DNA of 64,000 nucleotides from ZC4RG20 sp963782445 (GTDB taxonomy: Bacteria; Pseudomonadota; Gammaproteobacteria; Steroidobacterales; Rariloculaceae): NCBI GenBank assembly GCA_963782445.1, contig CAWAJM010000001.1, positions 186,001-250,000 of the forward strand, in the 5' to 3' direction. The notes beneath the pieces were generated by a model. The model saw only the letters and a program-made list of their open reading frames with translations, was not told the DNA's origin and searched no databases. Below are positions 26,168 to 33,613 of this stretch, one piece after another; positions within the stretch are counted from its first letter, which is position 1; the number at the start of each line of letters is the position of its first letter. A program made the translations under genes and the position numbers.

Positions 26168-27892
26168 ATGACCGACTCCGACTCCATCGCCTGGTACGAC
26201 GACCACGTCCGCGAGGTCGCGCCCCGCTACGAAGCGCTCGCCTTCCCGGACGTCCACGCCTGGCTGCGGCCGCGCCTGCCGTCCGCGGACGGCGCGCTCG
26301 TGCTCGACGTCGGCGCGGGCACCGGCCGCGACGCGGCCTGGCTCGCCGAGCAGGGCTACGAGGTCGTGGCGGTCGAGCCCTCGCGCGCGATGCGCGAGGA
26401 AGCCGAGCGGCGGCATCCGCATCCGCGCATCCGCTTCCTCGACGACCGGCTGCCGGCGCTCGCCCGCGTCGCGCGGCTCGGCACCGACTTCGACGTGATC
26501 CTCCTCTCCGCCGTCTGGATGCACGTCGCGCCGGCCGACCGTGCGCGCGCGTTCCGCAAGCCCGTCAATCTGCTGAAGCCCGGCGGCTTGCTGGCGCTGA
26601 CGCTGCGCGACGGCCCCGCGGAGCCCGAGCGGCGCTTCTACCCGGTTGGGAGCGAGGAGGTCGAGCGCCTCGCCCGCGAGCACGGCGCGTTCATCGAGCA
26701 CGTCGGCACGGCGCCCGACAAGGACGGGCGGAGCAACGTCCGCTGGACGGAGATCGCCGTGCGCCTGCCCGACGACGGCACGGGCGCGCTGCCGCTGCTG
26801 CGGCACATCATCCTGAACGACGCGAAGAGCTCGACCTACAAGCTCGCGCTGCTGCGCACGCTCTGCCGGATCGCGGACGGCACCGCCGGCATGAGCCGCG
26901 ACGCGGGCGAGAGCCACGTGAGCGTGCCGCTCGGGCTCGTCGCGCTGACGTGGGTGCGGCTCTTCCATCCGCTGATCCGCGGCGATTTTCCCCAGGCGCC
27001 GCGGCTCTCGGACGGGCGCGGCCTCTCGTTCGTTCGGCAAGGGTTCCGCGAAGTCATGAAACTCCCGGCCGGGGATCTGCGGATCGGGATGCGCTTCACG
27101 GGGGAGGGCGCCCGCGCGCTGCACGCGGCGCTCAAGGACGCCCGCCGCGCGATCGTCGATCAGCCCACCTTCTACATGACGTATGCGGACGGCAAGCCGA
27201 TCCTCCGTCCGGTGCCGAGGCGCATGGCCGCAAACCCGGCCGAGCTGATGCTCGACGAGCCCTATCTCCTTTCGTTCGGCGAGCTGCAGGTGCCGCGCGA
27301 GCTCTGGCATGCCATGCAGCGGTTCAGCGTCTGGGTCGAGCCCGCGATCGTCGCCGAATGGCGGCGGCTGATGCGCGAATACGCCGAAGCGCAGGGCCGC
27401 CGGCTCGACGAGGCGCGCATGATCGAAGCGATGACGTGGTCGGAGCCGACGAGAGACGTGCAGCTCACGCGCGCGCGGGCGCTGGAGCTGCTCGAGGAGG
27501 GGCGCGTGATTCGCTGCACATGGAGCGGAAAGGCGCTGACGCCGGGCAATCTCGACATCGACCACTGTTTTCCGTGGTCGGCCTGGCCGTGCAACGACCT
27601 GTGGAATCTGCTGCCCGTGCGCCGCGACGTGAACGGCCGCAAGGGCGCGCGGCTGCCGGCCGCGGCGACGCTACAGAGCGCCGCCGAGCGGATTATCGGA
27701 TGGTGGGACGAGGGGTACCGGCGCGCGGCGAATTTGATCGTGCCGGAGCGATTCGTGCGGGAGGCGGCGGCGAGCTTGCCGACGTTGGTCGGGGAGGGGG
27801 AGCCGGCGTTGGAGGATATATATGAGTCGGTGAATCTGAAGCGCGTGCGGCTGAAGCACGATCAGCGCGTGCCGGAGTGGGCGGCTAATTAA
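26168..27892 (+). CDS. Class I SAM methyltransferase fused to an HNH nuclease
   Basis: 574 aa with two activities in one chain. Residues 44-55 give methyltransferase motif I (VLDVGAGTGRD), followed by the acidic end of strand 2 (VVAVEPS) and further Rossmann strands to about 200. A middle region of about 230 residues has no family I recognise. Residues about 445-495 form an HNH motif: RCTWSGKAL, DIDHCFPW with His466, then NDLWNLLP and NGRKG. A single-chain modification-restriction protein is an attractive reading. Equally the methyltransferase may act on something other than DNA, since no DNA-methylase catalytic motif (DPPY/NPPY or PCQ) is evident. A broken second copy of its 5' part lies at 24581-24860. 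Confidence 0.8.
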   Translation: MTDSDSIAWYDDHVREVAPRYEALAFPDVHAWLRPRLPSADGALVLDVGAGTGRDAAWLAEQGYEVVAVEPSRAMREEAERRHPHPRIRFLDDRLPALARVARLGTDFDVILLSAVWMHVAPADRARAFRKPVNLLKPGGLLALTLRDGPAEPERRFYPVGSEEVERLAREHGAFIEHVGTAPDKDGRSNVRWTEIAVRLPDDGTGALPLLRHIILNDAKSSTYKLALLRTLCRIADGTAGMSRDAGESHVSVPLGLVALTWVRLFHPLIRGDFPQAPRLSDGRGLSFVRQGFREVMKLPAGDLRIGMRFTGEGARALHAALKDARRAIVDQPTFYMTYADGKPILRPVPRRMAANPAELMLDEPYLLSFGELQVPRELWHAMQRFSVWVEPAIVAEWRRLMREYAEAQGRRLDEARMIEAMTWSEPTRDVQLTRARALELLEEGRVIRCTWSGKALTPGNLDIDHCFPWSAWPCNDLWNLLPVRRDVNGRKGARLPAAATLQSAAERIIGWWDEGYRRAANLIVPERFVREAAASLPTLVGEGEPALEDIYESVNLKRVRLKHDQRVPEWAAN

Positions 27893-27988
27893 TTAGGGGC
27901 GGCGGGGGCGAGGACGTCCAAGTCCGCTCGTCCGCCTCGCCGTGATAGACGATCTGCTTGCCGCCTTTCGCAACGCAGTGGACGCCGC

Positions 27989-28234
27989 TTATTGAATCGC
28001 GAGCGCGAGCTTCTCCCGCAGGAACTCCGGCGCCAAGTCCGCGCCGTTCGGCCAGACCAAGGTTTTCAGCTCGGGGTGCAGCCGGATTTGCGGGAAGAAC
28101 GCTACATCGCGCAGCGGCCCGAAAACGGGACCGTGCAGCTCCCGCGAGAGATCCACCTCGCCCTCGAGTCCGTCGTCGAAGCGAAGCCAGACCGTGTACC
28201 CGGTCACGTACTCCGCAGCAGTAATTCGAGACAT
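27989..28234 (-). CDS. DUF2442 protein
   Basis: 81 aa, the full length of DUF2442: a first strand with VTGYTVWLRFDDG, GEVDLSREL, then FFPQIRLHPELKTLVWPNGADLAPE. DUF2442 genes are typically paired with DUF4160 genes in two-gene modules often listed as toxin-antitoxin-like. The upstream partner here is frameshifted (28294-28498). Start ATG 28234 gives the canonical N-terminus. Confidence 0.85.
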   Translation of the reverse strand: MSRITAAEYVTGYTVWLRFDDGLEGEVDLSRELHGPVFGPLRDVAFFPQIRLHPELKTLVWPNGADLAPEFLREKLALAIQ

Positions 28235-28293
28235 CACCCGCGCTACTCCAGGGGCTCGATCTTGCCGGGCGGCAAGCCGGCTTGAGCCCGGCT

Positions 28294-28498
28294 CTAAGCG
28301 ACCCAAAGGTCCGCCTCGTGCAGCTGACGCCACTCTTCGATATGGCCGAGCACACATGGCGGCAAATATCCGGTCACGCCGCCCGTCCGAATATCAATCG
28401 TCCCTTCGTGCTCGCCATACACGGCATGAAAATGAGGCGGGGCGTGGTCTCGATAATATATCGCCACCACTATCCCGAGGAAGCGTCAGCTCGGGCAT
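28294..28498 (-). pseudogene. DUF4160 gene, frameshifted near its start
   Basis: ATG 28498 begins MPELT, and after about 15 bases the frame must change to read the family sequence FLGIVVAIYYRDHAPPHFHA, then GEHEGTIDIRTGG and IEEWRQLHEADLWVA to the stop at 28294. Homologues have RF where this sequence has lost two bases. The region is 205 nt, not a multiple of three. The downstream DUF2442 partner is intact. Confidence 0.8.
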
Positions 28499-28613
28499 CG
28501 GTCGCACTGCTGACACTGGGCCCGAGCAAATCTGACAGTGCCGCTGTATTTCCGCGAGCTACATTTGGGACCCGAGTGGCGGAAAACGGCCCCCTAACTT
28601 CTTCGCAGCAGCC

Positions 28614-29558
28614 CTACGCTTCGCCTTCCCCATCGAACCCGCCCCGCTCGAAGCAATGCTCGTTATGCCACCGCAAAAACTCCACCGCGGGCCGCTCCCG
28701 CGCCTCGCTCGGCATGATCGCGAGCGTCTTGCCGTGGTAGGCGTAGTACTCGCGGCCGTTCGCGAACTCCTCGCGGATCCGCCGGCTGACCTCGATCCGG
28801 AGCTCCGGCGTCACGGTGACGTAACCGCGATCGAAAAGAATGTGTAGATCGGAGCGGAGCAGTAGCCCGTTCGACACGCGGTGCGGTCCCGCCGCCGCGT
28901 ACGCTTGAATGTGGGCTGCCTGCAGCACCGGCAGGGTGCGCTCGCCGCTGATCGCGCAGCGCTTCTGATAGGCGTCCGTTACGAGGACGCGGAACGCGCC
29001 CTGCCCGAGCCGCGCACGCGCGAGATAGTCCGCGCCGTATCGAGGCCCGCCGTCCTTGATCTCGCGGAGCCGCGGGTCGAGCGCGAAGCGGGCGAGCACC
29101 TCCTGCCAGAGCGCACGCCCCGCGGGCACCGCGTCGTCGTAGCTCTTGCCTTGGACAATGTTCGGCGCCCAGTCGGCCGGGACCGGTAGCCACTCGTCCT
29201 CGCGCCAGAAGAAGGGCTCCGTCAGGACGTTGCAGCCGACGGTCGGATCGGGCTCCGGGTCCGCGTCGCGGCGGTAGCGCCGGATGCGCGCGCGAAAGGC
29301 GCCCGCATCCGCGACGCCGTTCTTCGCGCCGAAGGCCGACCAGGCGAGCGAGCACGGCAGCGCCGTGTAACGCACGAAAAAGCCGCCGCCGACGATGAAG
29401 TTCCGCGGGCTGTGCAGCTTGAACAGAAACGGTTCGCCGGGTTGGAGGAGCTTGAACCGGCGGCTCCCGCTCGGCTGCCAGAAGTTCACCTCGTCCGGCG
29501 CGAACTCGCGCAGGAACGAGAACCAGTCGTCGTCGGTCACGCCGACCCAGATCTTCAT
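28614..29558 (-). CDS. HNH endonuclease with EVE-like N-terminal domain
   Basis: 314 aa. The N-terminal half (KIWVGVTDDDWFSFL, then EPFLFKLHSPRNFIVGGGFF) is the EVE/PUA-like recognition domain of this HNH class. The C-terminal half carries CAISGERTLPVLQAAHIQAY, NGLLLRSDLHILFDRGY and the closing YHGK, a complete HNH. Its ATG overlaps the TGA of the upstream HNH gene (ATGA), so the two nucleases are made in a coupled way. Probably a modification-sensing restriction enzyme. Confidence 0.85.
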   Translation of the reverse strand: MKIWVGVTDDDWFSFLREFAPDEVNFWQPSGSRRFKLLQPGEPFLFKLHSPRNFIVGGGFFVRYTALPCSLAWSAFGAKNGVADAGAFRARIRRYRRDADPEPDPTVGCNVLTEPFFWREDEWLPVPADWAPNIVQGKSYDDAVPAGRALWQEVLARFALDPRLREIKDGGPRYGADYLARARLGQGAFRVLVTDAYQKRCAISGERTLPVLQAAHIQAYAAAGPHRVSNGLLLRSDLHILFDRGYVTVTPELRIEVSRRIREEFANGREYYAYHGKTLAIMPSEARERPAVEFLRWHNEHCFERGGFDGEGEA

Positions 29559-30514
29559 GGCTCGTCGCGCATGACGATGCCGACAGCGCCGCGGCCGGCA
29601 CTTCGAAACAGCTCGTAACGAAGCTCGAGCGCGTCGGGATCCGGCCGGTGCTCGCGATGCCCCGGCACGTGCAGCCGTTGCCCGTGCATGCCTTGAAGAC
29701 CGTGCCGAAGCATCGGCCCGTCCTGCTCTTCGAGGATGTCCGCACGAACCTCGATCACGGTGTCCGGCTGAATGCCGATCAGGTTGCGATCGAACGCGGC
29801 ATGGTGAATCGAGTACGCCGCGAGCCCGTTCCGGATCTCCGGCACGCCCCGCGGATCGCTGTCGGGGATGATGTGGCTCGCCTCGAGCAGCTCGCAGCGG
29901 CGGAGCCGGCAGAGCGCGCACTGATTGCCGTAGGCCGCGAGCACGCGCTCGGGGAAGCTCTGCTGATGAAGCCGGGCCTGCACCGTTCTCGTGATGTAGG
30001 CGCGCCGCGGCGCCGACTCCTCGGCTGCCACGGCCGCCGCCGCGCCCCGCGAGAGCGTATCGGCGATCGTGTCCTTCGCGTCGGGCATGATCGTGAAGCA
30101 GAGGCGGACCGGGTCGTCGCCGACAACGAACACGGGCCAGATGGGCAGATACCGGCCCTCCATGAGGCCGAAGAGATAGACGAGCGGCGTGCGTCGGCGC
30201 ATCGCTTCGCGCAGGCCGACGTTGTCGCGATGCCGCGGGTCGGTGCCGCGATAGCGATAGAGGAGCCGATGGTCGTCGGCGAAGCTGTCCTCGTACGGGC
30301 CGTCTGGAGAGGTACGGAAGGAGAGGGGGATCTCTGGCAGGACCTTCGGCTTGAAGATGCCCTGCATGCTGACGAGCGCCACGCGTTGGCCCTGCCACTC
30401 GGGGCCGCGGCGCAGGAGGTCCCATGGGAGGACGTCGCCGTGGAGCGCGGTCTGGCGCTCGAGCCAGTCGAAGGCGGCTCTTCGGACCAAGGCGTCCTGG
30501 GCGTCGGGGGACAT
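29555..30514 (-). CDS. HNH endonuclease, first gene of a tandem pair
   Basis: 319 aa from ATG 30514 (an upstream in-frame ATG at 30574 would add 20 residues with no family character). The N-terminal 200 residues include WDLLRRG, VSMQGIFKPKVL and VFVVGDDP segments, the usual N-terminal region of this HNH family. The HNH is CALCRLRRCELLEASHIIP, then NGLAAYSIHHAAFDRNLIGI. It is co-transcribed with the second HNH gene (4-base overlap). Fragments of the same gene recur at 20128-20335 and 24651-24730, so this family has been gained or duplicated more than once here. Confidence 0.85.
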   Translation of the reverse strand: MSPDAQDALVRRAAFDWLERQTALHGDVLPWDLLRRGPEWQGQRVALVSMQGIFKPKVLPEIPLSFRTSPDGPYEDSFADDHRLLYRYRGTDPRHRDNVGLREAMRRRTPLVYLFGLMEGRYLPIWPVFVVGDDPVRLCFTIMPDAKDTIADTLSRGAAAAVAAEESAPRRAYITRTVQARLHQQSFPERVLAAYGNQCALCRLRRCELLEASHIIPDSDPRGVPEIRNGLAAYSIHHAAFDRNLIGIQPDTVIEVRADILEEQDGPMLRHGLQGMHGQRLHVPGHREHRPDPDALELRYELFRSAGRGAVGIVMRDEP

Positions 30515-30604
30515 GATCGCGAGGATAAACGAATATAGCGAGACGTGGATGTTTCCAAGGCGCGGAGCAGTCAACGTCAGGACCTGTCCTGCATGGGCCT
30601 AGCC

Positions 30605-32026
30605 TTACATGTAGTACGCGTAGCGGATCTCGGCCTTGTCGTGCTCGGGGAGGTATTTGAGAATCTCGCCAACCTTTCGTGCACAGCCCAGCGTCACCGG
30701 GTACTTGCCATCGAACTGCGTATTATTCCAGTTCATTTTCGTCAGGCCGAGTATTTCCCCGGCAAGAAAGCTTGGGGATTGTTCCGCCTCCGCGATGCGC
30801 ATTTCGATCGGCTCCGGCACATACTGTCCTGGATATGTGCGGTAATACCAGACCGAGCCACGGGAGTAGAGTGCATGTCGTCCATCCTCGAGATGCACAA
30901 GCGTTCCGCGGTAAGGCGGATAGCTGCCGCTGCGTAGCAGGCGCAGTTTCGAGTCGAGAACCGTTACGAAGTCGATGGAATCGATTCCGAGTTCTTTGCT
31001 CGCGGCTTTCGATCCAGCCAGTTCGTCGTCATTGAAATGCGAGGACTTGTGCACGACGAGCCGAGCCGGGTAGGTCTTGAGCGCAATCCGGTATTCGTTA
31101 AGGGCGGCCTTGAGCAGGTCGTATGCTTGCTGCTCCTTCAAATGCGGAATGCGGTCGTCCTTGCCAAGATCAATTGGCGTGCCGCGCAGGATGATTCCCG
31201 TGCCTATTTCATCGAAAAGCTGCGCAAGGCTGGTATTCGTGACCTGGTAGTCACGGCTCCTATAGAAGGCAATCCCGATAGCGCACGTGGTGAAGCTGGA
31301 GCTGCGTGTCTTGAGCCGCCAGGGCACGACGGGTCCAGACTTGTAATAGATCGCCGTGCATAGGTTCCATGCCTTGACGCAGTCGGCCTGCTGGTCCTTC
31401 CGGTTCGTCTTGAGGGAGTACTCGCGGAGGAGCTGCAACGGCTTGCCAAGATGCATAGCCTTCGCCTTCAGAGCACGCCGGAAATTCAGTTCGCCCGCCG
31501 CGTCGACGACCTCCTCGAGTTCTTCATCCTCGCCCCGCCGTTCCTTGACCGCGATCTTGTTATAGAGCGCCGTCGGGATGACGGAGACGATCACGTCGAC
31601 CTGCCGGTTCTGAGCAAGGAACTTGATCTCTTCGTAATATAGATCGAGTGCCGCTTCGATCCGCCTGCGTTGATCCTCGATCTTCAGCAGCTCCTTGAGT
31701 TCGCTCTCCTTGATCGTGCGGCTGAGCTCATCGCCGTAAACAAGCTCTACCGCAAACGCACGGTTCTTGCCGATCCCCGGAAAGGGAAAGGTCAGGTTCG
31801 GGTGCCGCGCGTCAGACGGCGCTTCGATACCCGCCGCGCAATAGCCAAACCACCTGAACAAGCCCTCAAGGCATTCATTGGTGCTGACAGTGCCGACGTT
31901 GATCGTATCGCGGCGCGTCTTCCCTTCCCTGTCATACACGCCATAAGCAGCAATGCCTCGGCGCGGGCAGACGTGCTCGCCGGCTGCGAATGTAAGGCGC
32001 GGCTCTCTGAGATACTCGAGGTTCAT
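30605..32026 (-). CDS. Short prokaryotic Argonaute (MID-PIWI)
   Basis: 473 aa, the usual size of short pAgos, which keep only the MID and PIWI domains. Landmarks are CVKAWNLCTAIYYKSGPVVPWR at the MID/PIWI transition, GIAFYRSRD, VVHKSSHFNDDE and the characteristic C-terminus ending in EIRYAYYM. As in other short pAgos I do not see the catalytic DEDX tetrad, so it should bind guides and targets without cutting. Its ATG overlaps the stop of the SMEK-APAZ gene (ATGA). In characterised short systems guide-directed recognition of invader nucleic acid by the pAgo activates the effector on the APAZ partner and causes abortive infection. The gene is AT-richer than the surroundings, suggesting transfer. 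Confidence 0.88.
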   Translation of the reverse strand: MNLEYLREPRLTFAAGEHVCPRRGIAAYGVYDREGKTRRDTINVGTVSTNECLEGLFRWFGYCAAGIEAPSDARHPNLTFPFPGIGKNRAFAVELVYGDELSRTIKESELKELLKIEDQRRRIEAALDLYYEEIKFLAQNRQVDVIVSVIPTALYNKIAVKERRGEDEELEEVVDAAGELNFRRALKAKAMHLGKPLQLLREYSLKTNRKDQQADCVKAWNLCTAIYYKSGPVVPWRLKTRSSSFTTCAIGIAFYRSRDYQVTNTSLAQLFDEIGTGIILRGTPIDLGKDDRIPHLKEQQAYDLLKAALNEYRIALKTYPARLVVHKSSHFNDDELAGSKAASKELGIDSIDFVTVLDSKLRLLRSGSYPPYRGTLVHLEDGRHALYSRGSVWYYRTYPGQYVPEPIEMRIAEAEQSPSFLAGEILGLTKMNWNNTQFDGKYPVTLGCARKVGEILKYLPEHDKAEIRYAYYM

Positions 32027-33564
32027 CCCTCTTCGTCGCGGTCCGTGAACAGATCGCCTGACTCCCTTTCCTCATCCAACACACGGACCGGGAGCCACTC
32101 TTCATCAGGCAGCGTCGGATGCCCGAGCAGGGCCGTCGGATCGCCGATGCTCACATTGGGACGCGCGTCTTTGCGCTGCGAAAACAAATCGTCGGCATCC
32201 AGTTCCTTAAGCCAGGAGACGAGGAAGCGGAAGTGCTTTTCCACTATTGCGTTATTTTCTCGCCGCTTGAGCCATGAAATGCTGTCAGCGGCATATAGAG
32301 AAGGTCTGAAATCCGGCCCGTAGCTGAAATACCAATCGGGCGTCAGGGATAGGTACCAATCATTGTTCAGTCGGTAGAAATCCGTTTGAAATGCGAAGTG
32401 CTTTTGCATGAAGACCTTCCCTTCGTCCTTCTTGCTCAGCTTGCGCTCATACACATGCCGTTCGCTGAGCTTTGCGCCCTGCCACGGAATCTCCCGTTCT
32501 ATGTCGTCCTCGTTCAGAGGCATAAATGCGAAAAGCCTCTCTTGGTGCCGCCACAGAACGCGCTCGCGATAGAGTTTAACTTGGAAGGCATAGCGCAAGA
32601 GCGCCTTGAACACGCGCTCCTGCGCAGCGTCAATTTCGTAGAACTCCTTCGGCTCGAGTTCGACGATTGTTCCAGCGTCCACGGCCCAAGCGAACGGATT
32701 GTCGTCGTCATTGAGGTCATGGAAGGTGAGAAGCTGGCCGCCGTGGATGTGAAAGTCTGATGGGAGGACTCTGTTCCGCTCGCGGCCGTGATGGCGCAGG
32801 ACGTCCCGCTCGGTCTTGTGCCGTCCGAAGCCCCTCGGGCGCTCGAGGCACTCGGGCACGATCTCGGCGACATATAAGATCTGCGGAAAGTAGAACGGCA
32901 CGAGATTGAGGGTCGCCTCTTCAATTTGGTCTTGGGGCGGGTCGAAATCCTGATCAGCAAGGCCGATTGGTACTCCCCGGTTATAAGCTTCAACTACGCG
33001 CAGCGCGGCTGCGAGGCGCGCGGGCTCCAAGTGGAAGGCGGCTTCGAGCAGGTCTGTGAAATCGAGAATATCCGAGACGCCGTCAAAGGACAGGCGCTCC
33101 GCCGCTGCCTTGGCGATGGCGGCCTGGCTGTACGAGCCTTGCTTGCGGCCTAGAACATAGAGGATCAACCGATCAAACGATGCGTCGAGACCGTGTTTAA
33201 GGAATTTTCCGATTGTGGTCTTAACTTTCTTGAGATCGGAACTCGCTGTGACCTGCACGGCAATCCGCTCGTGAAAGTCTGCAAGGTCGATGGCCGGAAA
33301 GCTCTTCCGTTCCGTCGCGTTGAGATTACTGAGTCCCCGATATCCGAGGATCTCGCGCATTAGGCCGCAGACGAGGTCCTCGGCGATCCTGTTGTGATCG
33401 GTCAGCCCCATTGCCGCATTGCCGTCGGTCTGCGCGACGATATGCGCGAGTTCGTCGCGAAGCCGGTTTATTAGGTCCTGCTGCTTCAATAGTCTCCCGG
33501 CCTCAGCGAATGGATCGAATGCTTCCCGTGATGGCCGGTAATTGGTCTGTAAGCGCTCGTTCAT
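32023..33564 (-). CDS. SMEK-APAZ partner of short Argonaute
   Basis: 513 aa as read from ATG 33564. Residues about 30-140 match the SMEK domain, a probable PDDEXK-like nuclease fold: INRLRDELAHIV, NLNATERKSFPAIDLAD (Asp93) and RIAVQVTASSDLKKV (Gln104). Residues about 225-490 are the APAZ domain, the pAgo-binding N/L1/L2-like module: WRHQERLFAFMPL, HFAFQTDFYRLNNDWYLSL, YAADSISWLKRRENN, VEKHFRFLVSWL. Described effectors on APAZ include SIR2, TIR and DUF4365-type nucleases; I do not recall a studied SMEK-APAZ. The ATG and its AAAGGA ribosome-binding site lie inside the end of an IS66 element. The native start may be TTG 33489, preceded by GGGAGA. Confidence 0.82.
   Translation of the reverse strand: MNERLQTNYRPSREAFDPFAEAGRLLKQQDLINRLRDELAHIVAQTDGNAAMGLTDHNRIAEDLVCGLMREILGYRGLSNLNATERKSFPAIDLADFHERIAVQVTASSDLKKVKTTIGKFLKHGLDASFDRLILYVLGRKQGSYSQAAIAKAAAERLSFDGVSDILDFTDLLEAAFHLEPARLAAALRVVEAYNRGVPIGLADQDFDPPQDQIEEATLNLVPFYFPQILYVAEIVPECLERPRGFGRHKTERDVLRHHGRERNRVLPSDFHIHGGQLLTFHDLNDDDNPFAWAVDAGTIVELEPKEFYEIDAAQERVFKALLRYAFQVKLYRERVLWRHQERLFAFMPLNEDDIEREIPWQGAKLSERHVYERKLSKKDEGKVFMQKHFAFQTDFYRLNNDWYLSLTPDWYFSYGPDFRPSLYAADSISWLKRRENNAIVEKHFRFLVSWLKELDADDLFSQRKDARPNVSIGDPTALLGHPTLPDEEWLPVRVLDEERESGDLFTDRDEEG
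33541..33548. repeat. IS66 target-site duplication, left
   Basis: ATTGGTCT immediately precedes the left IS66 terminus and is repeated exactly at 35974-35981. Eight bases is the normal IS66 duplication. Confidence 0.95.
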
Positions 33565-33613
33565 CCGCGTCCTTTCGCCGGCGCCATGATCATGGCAGCC
33601 TGCGCGGATGCGT

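Noticed and set aside
25934..27565. A 543-codon minus-strand frame opposite the methyltransferase-HNH gene
   Set aside because: Antisense shadow; it has no motif, while the plus strand has methyltransferase and HNH motifs.
24956..27892. Fic and methyltransferase-HNH genes as one system
   Set aside because: Separate by 42 bases on the same strand, but the methyltransferase gene's own upstream sequence is copied without fic at 24581, so they are probably independent units.
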